64,000 nucleotides of DNA, taken from the NCBI RefSeq assembly GCF_026967935.1, contig NZ_JAPVBL010000003.1, positions 1 to 64,000 of the forward strand, written 5' to 3'. The number at the start of each line of letters is the position of its first letter. Positions within the stretch are counted from its first letter, which is position 1. Below are positions 17,671-26,928 of the stretch, one piece after another. This DNA comes from Modestobacter sp. VKM Ac-2982 (GTDB taxonomy: Bacteria > Actinomycetota > Actinomycetes > Mycobacteriales > Geodermatophilaceae). The translations under genes were made by a program, and so were the position numbers. Below the pieces are notes generated by a model. It was not told the origin of the DNA and ran no database searches. It was given only the letters and a program-made list of their open reading frames with translations.

Positions 17671-18374
17671 GGGAGCGGTTCGGCAACGACGACCACGTTG
17701 TCGCGATAGCTGCGGAGCTCGGGGATGAAGGGGCCGCCGCAGGTGACCATGACCAGCCGGGGCGGGCCGTCCCGACCGAAGATCGTGTCCAGCGGCAGGA
17801 CCTGCTTGGTGATGGTCTCGCGGGAGACCACCTGCCAGCGGGTCTCCACACCGTTCGCGCCGGTGACCACGACGACGTCACCGACCTCGGTGCTGCGCAG
17901 CGGGGCCAGGGCGCCCAGCCCCTGCTCCCGGTCGTCGACGTGCCCGGCGAGCACCGCCGAACCGTCGGCCCCCGGCACGGGACCGAAGCGGTACCAGCCG
18001 ACCCGGTCCACGTCCTCCGGCAGCTCCATCTGACCGTCCGCGGAGACCCCCACCGGGTCCAGCGGGGCGTCCACTCCCCGGGCCGGCAGGCTCAGCCGGA
18101 CCGGAGCCGCAACCGGTGCGGCCACGGTGGGCGCCGCGTCCCGGGTGGTCACCGGGGGGAGGTCGAGTGCAGGCGCCGACGGCGGCACCGCCCCGGAGGG
18201 GGACGGTGCCGCCGTCGGTGACGGCGACGGTGCCATCGCCGAGGGCGAGGGCGCGTCGATCGCCTGCGCCACCGTGGTGCCCGTCGCCTCGTCGGGCTGG
18301 GTCAGTGCCCAGGTGACCGGTGTCCCGATCGCCAGGGCGAGACCCAGCACCAACACGACGACGGAGCTGCGCAC
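17667..18374 (-). CDS. Class E/F sortase
   Basis: A 235-residue exported transpeptidase: N-terminal signal anchor (~3-24), a Pro/Ser/Ala-rich linker to ~90, then the sortase fold. Catalytic residues are visible: His in LAGHVDD, Cys in VMVTCGG, and a later Arg in RSYRDN. GWYRFGPVPGADGSAVLAGHVDD is typical of actinobacterial class F (and E) sortases. AGGAG precedes the GTG start. It lies 25 bases after a DUF4397 gene and is coupled to the sigma gene, so the DUF4397 proteins are the obvious candidate substrates, though none has LPXTG. Confidence 0.9.
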   Translation of the reverse strand: MRSSVVVLVLGLALAIGTPVTWALTQPDEATGTTVAQAIDAPSPSAMAPSPSPTAAPSPSGAVPPSAPALDLPPVTTRDAAPTVAAPVAAPVRLSLPARGVDAPLDPVGVSADGQMELPEDVDRVGWYRFGPVPGADGSAVLAGHVDDREQGLGALAPLRSTEVGDVVVVTGANGVETRWQVVSRETITKQVLPLDTIFGRDGPPRLVMVTCGGPFIPELRSYRDNVVVVAEPLP

Positions 18375-18390
18375 GGTGGTGCTCCTGTTC

Positions 18391-18827
18391 TCGGTCGGGT
18401 CAGACCCGGCTGGTGGCGTACTTGCGGCCGGCGAACGCGGCAGCGGCGAGGCCGGCCACGGTCAGGCCGACCAGCGGTGCCGGCATGCCCTCGTCAGCGG
18501 CGAGACCGGCCGAGCCGCCGGGGACGCCGGTCGGGGCGGAGGCCCCGGCCTGGACCGTCTGGGTGGCGAGCTCGTAGCCGGCGTCGGCGGAACCCCACGC
18601 GTAGACGATCGTGTTGGCGCCCTCGGCCACGGTCAGGTCGGCCGGGCCGATCGCCACGGTGTCGGTACCGGCGACGACCACGTCGGCGCTCACGTCGCCG
18701 GCCGGGACGGTCACCGACTCCTCGTTCGGGTTGACCAGGCCGTCGATGATGACCTCGCCACCGGCCCGGACGTCGACGGCGGGCGCCGCGGCCACGTGGC
18801 GCACGGTCAGCCGGCCCTCGCCCGCGG
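18391..18827. repeat. Tandem direct repeat, copy A
   Basis: These 437 bases recur at 19420-19856 with one mismatch seen (C at 18713 versus G). They cover the last ~430 coding bases of DUF4397 copy A and a short stretch after its stop. The unit spacing is 1029 bases. Confidence 0.9.
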
Positions 18828-19218
18828 GAACGGCGGAGGTGTCGTTCACGAACGGGGTGAGCTCCGGGGCGCCGGCCTCGGTGAGGTGGGCGACCACGGT
18901 GGCGTCGGCGCCGGCCGGGATCTCCACGTCGTCGAGGCTGACCGCGACCTCGGCGGACTCCGGGTCGGCGCCGGCGGGGTAGACCGTCAGGTCGTACTCG
19001 CCGCCGGGGAGGGTGAGCGGCCCGGCGAGGGTGCCGGGCATGAAGTCGGAGATGAGCTCTTCACCGTTGGCGTAGACGTCCACCGGGGTCTCCGGGATCG
19101 CGTGCAGGACCGAGACCGTCGCGGTGTGCGAGTCGGCCAGCGCGGGGGTGGCCGCGAAGAGCAGGGCGAACGCGCCGGTGGCGCCGGCGGTCAGGGCGAT
19201 CGGGCGGGTCTTGTTCAC
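18400..19218 (-). CDS. Secreted DUF4397 protein, tandem copy A
   Basis: A 272-residue exported protein: signal peptide ending ATPALA (~26), first DUF4397 domain from VSVLHAIPETPVDVYANGE, second from LTVRHVAAAPAVDVRAGG, linker SAPTGVPGGSAGLAADE, hydrophobic helix and tail GRKYATSR. The GTG at 19218 is supported by GGAAGGA. The C-terminal ~145 codons are almost identical in DNA to the neighbouring copy B, while the middle differs (for example VYPAGADPESAEVAV here). The tail resembles a sortase signal and the sortase gene follows after 25 bases. Its role at the surface is unknown. Confidence 0.88.
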   Translation of the reverse strand: MNKTRPIALTAGATGAFALLFAATPALADSHTATVSVLHAIPETPVDVYANGEELISDFMPGTLAGPLTLPGGEYDLTVYPAGADPESAEVAVSLDDVEIPAGADATVVAHLTEAGAPELTPFVNDTSAVPAGEGRLTVRHVAAAPAVDVRAGGEVIIDGLVNPNEESVTVPAGDVSADVVVAGTDTVAIGPADLTVAEGANTIVYAWGSADAGYELATQTVQAGASAPTGVPGGSAGLAADEGMPAPLVGLTVAGLAAAAFAGRKYATSRV

Positions 19219-19338
19219 GATGACGTTCCTTCCGTTGGGGTGGACTGTCGTCTGGGGCTTCCTGCCCATCCCCGGTTGGGGATTCACCTGATCCGGATCT
19301 GGAGTTCGTCGGATCAGTGCGCCAGCGCAGTGACCGGA

Positions 19339-19428
19339 CCGCGGTGCCCGCCGTCGTGCTGGGCCGGGTCAGTGCCCAGGACCAACACGACGGCGAAGCG
19401 GCGCACGGTGCGGCTGTTCTCGGTCGGG
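19339..19428 (-). pseudogene. Remnant of a duplicated sortase gene 5' end
   Basis: Between the two DUF4397 genes the sequence repeats pieces of the sortase 5' region. GGTCAGTGCCCAG and CCAACACGACG, then GCGCACGGTG through the intergenic CTGTTCTCGGTCGGGTC, match ~18280-18399. An internal deletion of about 35 bases and frame damage are visible. This shows the duplication unit once ran from inside the sortase gene through the DUF4397 gene. It encodes nothing now. Confidence 0.7.
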
Positions 19429-19856
19429 TCAGACCCGGCTGGTGGCGTACTTGCGGCCGGCGAACGCGGCAGCGGCGAGGCCGGCCACGGTCAGGCCGAC
19501 CAGCGGTGCCGGCATGCCCTCGTCAGCGGCGAGACCGGCCGAGCCGCCGGGGACGCCGGTCGGGGCGGAGGCCCCGGCCTGGACCGTCTGGGTGGCGAGC
19601 TCGTAGCCGGCGTCGGCGGAACCCCACGCGTAGACGATCGTGTTGGCGCCCTCGGCCACGGTCAGGTCGGCCGGGCCGATCGCCACGGTGTCGGTACCGG
19701 CGACGACCACGTCGGCGCTCACGTCGCCGGCCGGGACGGTCAGCGACTCCTCGTTCGGGTTGACCAGGCCGTCGATGATGACCTCGCCACCGGCCCGGAC
19801 GTCGACGGCGGGCGCCGCGGCCACGTGGCGCACGGTCAGCCGGCCCTCGCCCGCGG
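19420..19856. repeat. Tandem direct repeat, copy B
   Basis: Partner of the 18391-18827 repeat, covering the 3' part of DUF4397 copy B. Identity stops sharply at the codons for the middle of the protein and resumes over the signal-peptide codons (~20160-20250 versus ~19127-19218). Confidence 0.9.
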
Positions 19857-20250
19857 CGACCTCGGAGGTGTCGTTCACGAACGGGGTGAGGGCGGGCTCG
19901 CCGGCCTCGGTCAGGTGGGCGGCCACCGTGGCGTTGGCACCGGCCGGCAGCTCCACGCCCATCGCCGACAGCAGGGGCTCGCCGGAGCCGTCCGCGGCGT
20001 CGGCCGGGAACAGCGCCAGGTCGTATGCGCCGGCGGGGAGCGACAGCGGGCCGGCGAGGGTGCCGGGCTCGAAGTCGTCGATCAGCCGCTCGCCGTTGGC
20101 GTACACGTCGACCGGGGTCTCGGGAACTGCGTGCAGGACCGAGAGGGTCGCGTTGGTGTGCGAGTCGGCCAGCGCGGGGGTGGCCGCGAAGAGCAGGGCG
20201 AACGCGCCGGTGGCGCCGGCGGTCAGGGCGATCGGGCGGGTCTTGTTCAC
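19429..20250 (-). CDS. Secreted DUF4397 protein, tandem copy B
   Basis: A 273-residue paralog of copy A with the same signal peptide, the same second domain and the same C-terminal SAPTGVPGG linker, helix and KYATSR tail. The first domain differs in its second half (LALFPADAADGSGEPLLSAMG) and it has an extra residue after the signal peptide. The GTG at 20250 has AAGGAA upstream. It is the first gene of the probable DUF4397-DUF4397-sortase-sigma-anti-sigma operon and follows egtE by 77 bases, so weak read-through from the ergothioneine operon is possible. Confidence 0.88.
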   Translation of the reverse strand: MNKTRPIALTAGATGAFALLFAATPALADSHTNATLSVLHAVPETPVDVYANGERLIDDFEPGTLAGPLSLPAGAYDLALFPADAADGSGEPLLSAMGVELPAGANATVAAHLTEAGEPALTPFVNDTSEVAAGEGRLTVRHVAAAPAVDVRAGGEVIIDGLVNPNEESLTVPAGDVSADVVVAGTDTVAIGPADLTVAEGANTIVYAWGSADAGYELATQTVQAGASAPTGVPGGSAGLAADEGMPAPLVGLTVAGLAAAAFAGRKYATSRV

Positions 20251-20327
20251 GGTGACGTTCCTTCCATCGGACTGGACTGTCATCCCGTTCTTCCGGCCCA
20301 CCCCCGAACTTGGATGCAGCCGACCCA

Positions 20328-21479
20328 TCAGTGCGCCAGTGCGGTGGCCAGCAGGTCGAGCTGATCGACGGTCGCGTCCAGATGCGGGGAGACCCGGAGC
20401 ACCGGGCCGGTGAGCTCATGCGGTGCCCGTTCCCGGCCGGCCGCCGTCGTCAGCACCCCGTGCTCGGTGCGCAGCCGGGTGACCACCTGCCGGACGTCGA
20501 CGTCCGGCGGGGGACGCAGCGTGGTGAGGGCGGTCGGCTCGTCCAGCGGCTCGGCCACCTGCCACCCACCCCGCCCGTCGAGCCGCTCCCGGGTGGCGCG
20601 GCCCAGCGCGGCGAGCCGCTCGCGGACCCGGTGCGGGCCGGCGGCCAGGTGCTCGCCCAGGGCCACCACCAGGCCGACCCGGCCGGCCACGTGTGCCTCG
20701 TGCGACTCGTACCAGCGGGCGTGGTCGACGCCGGTGCGGTCCTCGTCGTAGAGCTCCGGGCCCACGAGCGGGGAGAGCTGCGCGCCGACCGCCGGACGCA
20801 GGACGAGGAAGCCGACGCCGCGCGGCCCGGCGAGCCACTTGCGCGAGGTGCCGTACGCGGCGTCCGCGCCCAGGTCGCAGTCGACGTGACCGAGGGCCTG
20901 TGCGACGTCCAGCACCAGGGGGACGCCGGCCGCCTGGCACAGCGCGGCGACCTCCCGCCCGGGCTGGACGACGCCGCGGTGACTGGCCACCAGGGTGAGG
21001 TGCACGAACGCCGGCGGGTCGTCACGCAGCGCCCGCTCGACGCCGGCCAGGTCGGCCCGGCCCACGGCGTCGGCGGGCAGCACCACCGGCGTCAGCCCGG
21101 CGTCGGTGAACGCGGCGACGTTCTGCCAGTACTCCCCGGGCAGGACGCCGACCCGGGCGCCCGGCGCCAGCCGCCAGCGGGAGACCAGCGTGCGCACCGA
21201 CGCCGATGCGCTCTCGGTGAAGGCCACGTCGGCGGCGGCCATCCCGACCAGCCCGGCCAGCACCGAGCGGCCCTGCTGCAGCAGCCCGTCGGCGGCCTGT
21301 TCGGCGACGTAGCCGCCGAGCTCGGCCTCGTGCCGGGCGTGCCGGGCGACGGCGTCGAGCACCGCGGTGCTCTGCCGGCTGCAGGCAGCGTGGTCCAGGT
21401 GCACGGCCAGCGGCTGCAGGCGGGCGGCACGCCAGGCGTCGCCGAGGTCGTCGTGGGGGAGGCTGCCCACCGGGCTCAC
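20328..21479 (-). CDS. egtE: Ergothioneine biosynthesis PLP-dependent C-S lyase EgtE
   Basis: A 383-residue class-V-fold aminotransferase-like enzyme. PLP features are VLDVAQALGHVDCDLGADA (aspartate) and the Schiff-base lysine in YGTSRKWLAGPRG. In mycobacteria EgtE cleaves the hercynyl-cysteine sulfoxide to ergothioneine. It is the last gene of a five-gene minus-strand operon, and its GTG overlaps the egtD stop. Family membership alone could suggest cysteine desulfurase or kynureninase-like activity, but the operon context settles the role. Confidence 0.92.
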   Translation of the reverse strand: MSPVGSLPHDDLGDAWRAARLQPLAVHLDHAACSRQSTAVLDAVARHARHEAELGGYVAEQAADGLLQQGRSVLAGLVGMAAADVAFTESASASVRTLVSRWRLAPGARVGVLPGEYWQNVAAFTDAGLTPVVLPADAVGRADLAGVERALRDDPPAFVHLTLVASHRGVVQPGREVAALCQAAGVPLVLDVAQALGHVDCDLGADAAYGTSRKWLAGPRGVGFLVLRPAVGAQLSPLVGPELYDEDRTGVDHARWYESHEAHVAGRVGLVVALGEHLAAGPHRVRERLAALGRATRERLDGRGGWQVAEPLDEPTALTTLRPPPDVDVRQVVTRLRTEHGVLTTAAGRERAPHELTGPVLRVSPHLDATVDQLDLLATALAH

Positions 21480-22444
21480 CCGGGCACCGACAGGGAGACC
21501 GCGACGTCGCCGTCGGCGTCGGTCCACCAGTGGGTCATCCGCAGGCCCGCGGCGGCCAGCTCCTGCTCGACCCGGGCCCGGCGGAACTTGGTCGACACCT
21601 CGGTGCGCACCTCCTCCCCGGCGGCGAAGGGCACCGTCAGCCCGATCGTGGCCAGCTGCACCACCTGGTCCCGCGTCGACCGCAGCCGCATCTCCATCCG
21701 CTCCTGCTCGGGGTCCCACACCGCGACGTGCTCGAAGGCGGCCGGGTCGGCGTCTCCTCCCAGCTCCCGGTTCAGCACCGCGAGGACGTTCTTGTTGAAC
21801 GCCGCGGTCACCCCGGCGGCGTCGTCGTAGGCGCGCACCAGCCGGTCGGGGTCCTTGACCAGGTCGGTGCCGAGCAGGAACGAGTCCCCGGGGCGCAGCG
21901 TCGCCGCGAGGGAGGACAGGAAGGCCGCCCGCGGGCCGGGCTCGAGGTTGCCGATCGTGGAGCCCAGGAAGGCGACCAGCCGGCGGCCCTCCTGCGGCAG
22001 GTCACCCAGGTGCACGGTGAAGTCGGCGACCACCACGTCGACCGCCGTCCCCGGGTAGGCCGCGGTGATCTGTGCGCCGGCGGCCCGCAGCACCGTGGGG
22101 TCGACGTCGACGGGCACGAACCGGCGCAGCGTGCCCGCCTCGTCCAGTGCGGTGAGCAGCAGCCGGGTCTTCTCCGACGTCCCGCTGCCCAGCTCCACCA
22201 GCGTGTCCGCGCCGGTGGCCGCGGCGACGTCCGCGGCCCGCTCGGCCAGCAGCGCCCGTTCCGCGCGGGTCGGGTAGTACTCCGGGAGCCGGGTGATCTC
22301 GTCGAACAGCTCGCTGCCGCGCTCGTCGTAGAACCAGCGGGGCGGCAGCGTCTTCGGGCTCGCGGTCAGGCCGGCGCGCGCGTCGGCGGCGAGCGCAGCG
22401 CCGGAGTCGACCGGGCCGAGGTGGTCGGTGAGCGTGAACGTCAT
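21476..22444 (-). CDS. egtD: L-histidine N-alpha-methyltransferase EgtD
   Basis: A 322-residue SAM-dependent methyltransferase. Family motifs are PPRWFYDERGSELFDEITRLPEYYPTRAE (~33-61), LVELGSGTSEKTRLLL for SAM binding, FLGSTIGNLEP, and ELGGDADPAAFEHVAVWDPEQERMEM. It trimethylates histidine to hercynine, the first committed step of ergothioneine synthesis. The ATG overlaps the egtC stop codon. Length and motifs match mycobacterial EgtD closely. Confidence 0.96.
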   Translation of the reverse strand: MTFTLTDHLGPVDSGAALAADARAGLTASPKTLPPRWFYDERGSELFDEITRLPEYYPTRAERALLAERAADVAAATGADTLVELGSGTSEKTRLLLTALDEAGTLRRFVPVDVDPTVLRAAGAQITAAYPGTAVDVVVADFTVHLGDLPQEGRRLVAFLGSTIGNLEPGPRAAFLSSLAATLRPGDSFLLGTDLVKDPDRLVRAYDDAAGVTAAFNKNVLAVLNRELGGDADPAAFEHVAVWDPEQERMEMRLRSTRDQVVQLATIGLTVPFAAGEEVRTEVSTKFRRARVEQELAAAGLRMTHWWTDADGDVAVSLSVPG

Positions 22445-23145
22445 GCGGGCTCCGATGCGTCGAGGGACGTCTGGGTCAGGCCGTCGGGGGTGACCTCGAC
22501 GAGCGTCCGGTCGGGGACGTCGGCCCAGCGCGGGTCGTCGTCCCACGGTTCACTGGCCAGCGCCGTCCCCTCGTCGGTGACCAGCACCGACAGGGTGTCG
22601 CCCCAGGTGGTGGCCAGCAGCCGGGTGCCGTCGGCGGCCAGCAGGTTCAGCCGGGCGCCGGGGTCGGCGGCCCCCACCTCGCGGACGGTCTCGCCGAGCG
22701 CCGCCATGCCGCGGGAGAAGACCAGCGCGGCCAGCAGCGCACTGTCGACCACCGACTCGGCGTCCCGGGCCGGGGGGAGCACCGCCCGGTCGACCCGGCC
22801 GTTGTGCGACAGCAGCCAGCGGCCGTCGGTGAACGGGGCGGCCGCCGCCTCCTCGATGGGCATCCCCACGGTCGCCGAGCGCACGGCCGCCAGCACGCAG
22901 CGGGCCGAGACCGCGGGGGCGACCGAGGCGAAGGAGGCCGATCCCCACAGCGGCCGCTCCGACCGCCAGCGGGCCGGCTCCGGACGACCGGCGGCCCAGA
23001 AGCCCACTCCCCAGCCGTCGGCGTTCACGGTGCCGTACCGCTGCCGACGGGGGGCGTGGGACTGCACCAGCAGGGACGACGGCGGGTCGAGCACCAGGGC
23101 CGCCAGCGTCCGGGGCTGGCCGAGCCAGGCGAGGTGGCGGCACAT
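22441..23145 (-). CDS. egtC: Gamma-glutamyl-hercynylcysteine sulfoxide hydrolase EgtC
   Basis: A 234-residue class-II glutamine amidotransferase-like hydrolase. Processing of Met exposes the nucleophilic Cys2 (MCRHLAWLG). NADGWGVGFW and LLSHNGRV are further family motifs. It removes the glutamyl group after the EgtB reaction, a step needed when gamma-glutamylcysteine is the sulfur donor, consistent with egtA being present. It lies 13 bases after egtB and is coupled to egtD. Confidence 0.94.
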   Translation of the reverse strand: MCRHLAWLGQPRTLAALVLDPPSSLLVQSHAPRRQRYGTVNADGWGVGFWAAGRPEPARWRSERPLWGSASFASVAPAVSARCVLAAVRSATVGMPIEEAAAAPFTDGRWLLSHNGRVDRAVLPPARDAESVVDSALLAALVFSRGMAALGETVREVGAADPGARLNLLAADGTRLLATTWGDTLSVLVTDEGTALASEPWDDDPRWADVPDRTLVEVTPDGLTQTSLDASEPA

Positions 23146-23158
23146 CAGACGGCTCCGG

Positions 23159-24436
23159 TCATGCGTCGAAGGCGAGTCGGATGCCGCTGAAGACCTGGCG
23201 GCGCACCGGGTGGTCCCAGTTGCGGAAGCTCGGCCGGGACACCGAGGCGCCGACCGCCCAGGAGGCCCCGCGCAGCACCTTGTAGTCGCCGCCGAAGAAG
23301 GGTGCGGAGTAGTCGGCGTAGAGCATCGGGGTGAAGCCGGGCCACGGCCGGAAGTCCGAGGAGGTCCACTCCCAGACGTCCCCCATCAGCTGCTCCACCC
23401 CGAGCGCCGAGGCGCCGGCGGGGTAGGCGCCCACCGGAGCCGGGCGCAGCGCCGAGCCGCCGAGGTTGGCCAGCTCCGGGGTCGGGTCCGCCGCGCCCCA
23501 GGGGAACCGCCGCCGGCCACCGGTGGCCGGGTCCCAGACAGCCGCCTTCTCCCACTCCTCCTCGGTCGGCAGCCGGCCACCGGCCCAGGCGGCGTACGCC
23601 TCGGCCTCGAAGAAGGTCACGTGCTGGACCGGTTCGTCCGCCGGCAGCTCCTCGACCAGGCCGAACCGGGTCCGGGTGCCCTCGGGGCCCCAGAACTCCG
23701 GTGCGGTCAGGCCCGCGTCGCAGCGGTGCTGCCAGCCGCGCGCCGACCACCAGCGATGGTCGGTGTAGCCGCCGTCGGCGACGAAGGCGGCGTACTCGGC
23801 GTTGGTGACCGGCACCCGCCCGATCCGGAACGCCGGGACGTCGACGACGTGCGCCGGCCGCTCGTTGTCCAGGGAGAACGGCTCCTCGGTGCCGTCGACC
23901 CCGAGGCGGAAGGGCCCGCCGGGGACCAGCACGGTGGTGCCCGCCAGCCCCGGCCGGCCGGCCGGGAGCCGGGAGCCGGTGCCCAGCAGTGGTGGGCCGG
24001 CGCGCAGCTGCAGGGTCTGCAGCATCGTCTCGTCGTGCTGCTGCTCGTGGCTGACCACCATCGCGACGTCGAACGGGTCGTCGTCCGGGCCGGACCGGTC
24101 GAGCCGGTCCAGCACCCGGCCGCGCACCTCGGCGCAGAACGCCCGGGCCTCCACCGGGGGCAGCAGCGGGAGCCGGACCCGTGCGGCCCGGGGGTGGGTG
24201 AAGGCGTCGTAGAGCTGCTCGACGTCCGGCGGCAGCACCCCGGTGCACCGGGCGTCGCCGCCGCGCAGCAGCCACAGGTCCTCCTGCTGGCCGACGTGGG
24301 CCAGGTCCCAGACCAGCGGGCTCATCAGCGGCGAGTGCTGGCGCAGCAGCTCGGGCTCGTCGTGCTCGGTGAGCAGCAGGGTGCGTTCCCGGGCGCGGGT
24401 GAGCTCCCGGGCGAGGGTCTCCCTCAGGTCGGTCAT
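23159..24436 (-). CDS. egtB: Hercynine oxygenase EgtB
   Basis: A 425-residue non-heme iron sulfoxide synthase: N-terminal DinB-like domain with iron ligands in [10 protein letters not shown] and SHEQQHDET (HxxxH), then a C-terminal formylglycine-generating-enzyme fold (VPGGPFRLG to the final [10 protein letters not shown], with [11 protein letters not shown] and [10 protein letters not shown]). It couples hercynine with gamma-glutamylcysteine using oxygen. The ATG at 24436 overlaps the egtA stop. The iron ligands and fold motifs are complete, so an active enzyme is expected. Confidence 0.95.
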   Translation of the reverse strand: MTDLRETLARELTRARERTLLLTEHDEPELLRQHSPLMSPLVWDLAHVGQQEDLWLLRGGDARCTGVLPPDVEQLYDAFTHPRAARVRLPLLPPVEARAFCAEVRGRVLDRLDRSGPDDDPFDVAMVVSHEQQHDETMLQTLQLRAGPPLLGTGSRLPAGRPGLAGTTVLVPGGPFRLGVDGTEEPFSLDNERPAHVVDVPAFRIGRVPVTNAEYAAFVADGGYTDHRWWSARGWQHRCDAGLTAPEFWGPEGTRTRFGLVEELPADEPVQHVTFFEAEAYAAWAGGRLPTEEEWEKAAVWDPATGGRRRFPWGAADPTPELANLGGSALRPAPVGAYPAGASALGVEQLMGDVWEWTSSDFRPWPGFTPMLYADYSAPFFGGDYKVLRGASWAVGASVSRPSFRNWDHPVRRQVFSGIRLAFDA

Positions 24437-25707
24437 GTCCCCTCCTCGGTGTCGTGGGTGGCGGCCAGCAGCGCGGCTGCCGGGCCGGCGGTCCGGGCGG
24501 TGTGCAGCAGGGCGTCGCCGGGGCTGGCCCGGCGCTCGACCAGCTCGGCGAGGGCCGTGACCTGTGGCCGCAGGCCCAACGGGGCCCGGCGCACGGCCAC
24601 CTCCAGGCAGGCGGCGGCGGCCGCGTGCAGCTCCGGGTCGGCCAGTCCGATCCGGGTGGCCGGCTCCCAGCGGCCGGCGACCGGCTCGGTCGCGGCGGCG
24701 GCGGTGTCGGCGGCCACCGGGTCGTCGAGCAGGGTGCCGGCCACCGCCGAGAGCGCCGGCCACCACGGTTCGGGCGCGGCGTCGAGGTACCGCAGCTCCA
24801 GGTAGCCGCGCAGTCGGACCGGCGGGAACAGCGTGGTCAGGTGGTACTCCAGGTCGGCCACGGTCGGCCGCCGATCGGTCGGCCCCGCCCCGCGGACCCA
24901 GTCCGCGAACGACGTCCGGCCGCGCACCGGGACGGCGTCGCCCGCCGGTCCGCGCACCAGCATCACCGGCGCCGCCAGGGCGAACGCGGCCCACTCGTCG
25001 GTCGGGTCGGGCCCACCGGGCAGGGGTCCACAGCGACCGGGGTCCAACTGGGCCCAGATCCGCTGCCGCCCGGAACGCCAGCCGGTCTCGCTGCCGGCCA
25101 GCATCGGTGAGCAGGCGGAGACCGCCACCAGCACCGGGCCGAGCGCCTGGGCCAGCCGGACCCGCGCGGCCCACCCGGGTCGAGGCCCGGCCTCCACGTT
25201 GACCTGCAGCGCCGCGGTGCTGGTCATCATCGTGACCCCGGCCGCCCGGTGCCCCAGCGCCTGGAAGTGCTCCTCCATCGCCACGTAGCGGGAGCCCGGG
25301 CTCACCCGCTGCGCCGGGCGGCACGGGTCCGCGCCCAGCGGGGCCAGCCCCAGGCCCGCCGCGGCCAGCCGGTCCCGGACGGCCGCGAGGTCGGCCCGCA
25401 GGCCGGTGACCGCCGCCGTGACGTCGGCGGCCGGTGGGCCGGACAGCTCGACCTGGCCGCCGGGCTCCAAGGTGACCCGGCTGCCGCCGTCCAGCGGGGG
25501 CAGCGTCGCGACGGCGGCGGTGACCCGGTGCCAGGGCACCCGGGTGCCGGGAGAGGCCCGGTCGACCAGGTGGGCCTCGAGCTCCAGCCCGATCGGCCCG
25601 GTCGGCGCCGGGTGCAGCGCGCGGGCGGCGACGTGCTCCCGGGCGGCGTCGACGTCGGGCAGGACGTCGTCGGTGAGCTGGTCGGCGAGTGCTGTGGACG
25701 TGGTCAT
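24433..25707 (-). CDS. egtA: Glutamate-cysteine ligase EgtA
   Basis: A 424-residue ATP-dependent ligase of the GCS2-like family, with [12 protein letters not shown] (~40-51), [33 protein letters not shown] and [18 protein letters not shown]. It makes gamma-glutamylcysteine, the thiol donor used by EgtB. It heads the operon. A strong GGAGGGGG four bases before the ATG defines the start. The 188-base gap to the divergent regulator gene at 25896 should contain the operon promoter, though I see no clear -35/-10 pair. Confidence 0.93.
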   Translation of the reverse strand: MTTSTALADQLTDDVLPDVDAAREHVAARALHPAPTGPIGLELEAHLVDRASPGTRVPWHRVTAAVATLPPLDGGSRVTLEPGGQVELSGPPAADVTAAVTGLRADLAAVRDRLAAAGLGLAPLGADPCRPAQRVSPGSRYVAMEEHFQALGHRAAGVTMMTSTAALQVNVEAGPRPGWAARVRLAQALGPVLVAVSACSPMLAGSETGWRSGRQRIWAQLDPGRCGPLPGGPDPTDEWAAFALAAPVMLVRGPAGDAVPVRGRTSFADWVRGAGPTDRRPTVADLEYHLTTLFPPVRLRGYLELRYLDAAPEPWWPALSAVAGTLLDDPVAADTAAAATEPVAGRWEPATRIGLADPELHAAAAACLEVAVRRAPLGLRPQVTALAELVERRASPGDALLHTARTAGPAAALLAATHDTEEGT

Positions 25708-25895
25708 GTCGCCCCCTCCAGGTCCGGACCGGTCGAGTCGACCGCGGGTCGGTGCGGGGGCGGCGTGCCGTGCGGCGGCCGTCCTCGCTGCCCATCTTCC
25801 ACGGATGTGACCGCACGGCAACCCGCTTCTCCGGCCTCCTCGTCAGCTCCCGGCCGGCTGCACGCCTAGCTGGGTCGTGAGCGGGTAGGGACGCC

Positions 25896-26927
25896 GTGGA
25901 CACGGCTGCCAGGACGGCGGCTCCGCGACGGGCAGGACGGGGATCAGCAGGCATGGACGGGGCAGCCGGGTCCGGCAGACACCGGGCGCTGATCGGCGAC
26001 TCGGACGCCGAGTTGGTCGACGGCACCGTGACCTTCGTCTGCGCCGGGCTGGACGCCGGGGAACCGGTGGTGATCGCTTGCAGTGACCGGACCACCCAGC
26101 TCCTGCAGCACGCGCTCAGCGACCGGCCGCAGGTGACCTGGGTCCCGTGGTCCGACGTGTACGGGAACGGGCCGGCCGCGGCGATCACCGCCGTCCGCCG
26201 TCTCGGGGAGCGCCACCGGGTGGCCGCCAGTGCGGTGGTCCGCGTCGTCCTGGAACCCTTGCCCGGGTCCGACCACGACACCTGGCGAGAGTGGCAGCGG
26301 TACGACGCCGTCCTGGACCACCAGCTCGCGGACGCGCACCGCACCGGTGACGACCCGCTGATGGTCCTCTGCCTGTGCGACACCCGGCGGTTGCCGGAGC
26401 CCCTGGTCGACGCAGCCCGCGCCACCCACCCGGCGCTCCAGGTCGACGGGCAGGAGCAGGCGAACCCCGATCACGTCGACCCCGGGGAGTACCTGGCCTC
26501 GGTGCCCGTCCCGCCCGAGCCGCTGGAGGCGACCGAGCCGCTCGTGCACGCGGACTCGGTGCGCGACCTGCGCGGGCTGCGTCGTGACCTCGCCACCCGG
26601 GCTGCCGACGCCCGGTTGCCGACCGGTTCGGAGCCCGCGCTGGAGGACTTCCTCCTCGCCGTCGACGAGATGACCACGAACGCGCTGCGCCACGGCCGGC
26701 CGCCGGTCGACCTGCGGCTGTGGGCCGGCGACGACCGGCTGGTCTGCACGGTGACCGACCACGGCACCGGACTGCAGGACCCGTTCATCGGCTACGGCCC
26801 AGCCCACGGCGACGACCTCTCGCTGGGCGGCATGGGGCTGTGGCTGGCCCGCCAGCTGTGCGACCACGTCGACATCACCGAGGCCGGCGACGGCGTGCAG
26901 GTCCGGCTCACCACCGTCCTGCGCTGA
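25896..26927 (+). CDS. MEDS-domain protein with anti-sigma-type ATPase domain
   Basis: A 343-residue two-domain cytoplasmic regulator. Residues ~25-185 match the MEDS (DcmR sensory) domain, with [34 protein letters not shown]. Residues ~215-343 form an RsbW-like HATPase domain with the N-box [11 protein letters not shown] and the later TDHGTGL and [15 protein letters not shown]. Such proteins are thought to act as serine kinases or switches in partner-switching stress pathways. The start is uncertain: GTG at 25896 or ATG at 25953. It is followed at one base by the DUF309 gene. Confidence 0.85.
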   Translation: MDTAARTAAPRRAGRGSAGMDGAAGSGRHRALIGDSDAELVDGTVTFVCAGLDAGEPVVIACSDRTTQLLQHALSDRPQVTWVPWSDVYGNGPAAAITAVRRLGERHRVAASAVVRVVLEPLPGSDHDTWREWQRYDAVLDHQLADAHRTGDDPLMVLCLCDTRRLPEPLVDAARATHPALQVDGQEQANPDHVDPGEYLASVPVPPEPLEATEPLVHADSVRDLRGLRRDLATRAADARLPTGSEPALEDFLLAVDEMTTNALRHGRPPVDLRLWAGDDRLVCTVTDHGTGLQDPFIGYGPAHGDDLSLGGMGLWLARQLCDHVDITEAGDGVQVRLTTVLR

Positions 26928-26928
26928 C

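Noticed and set aside
18391-20250. Possible insertion sequence or phage origin of the duplicated segment
   Set aside because: No transposase, integrase or terminal inverted repeats; unequal recombination explains the tandem arrangement better.
21530-24805. 1091-codon plus-strand frame opposite egtD, egtC and egtB
   Set aside because: Spans three well-defined ergothioneine genes on the other strand; no recognisable domain.
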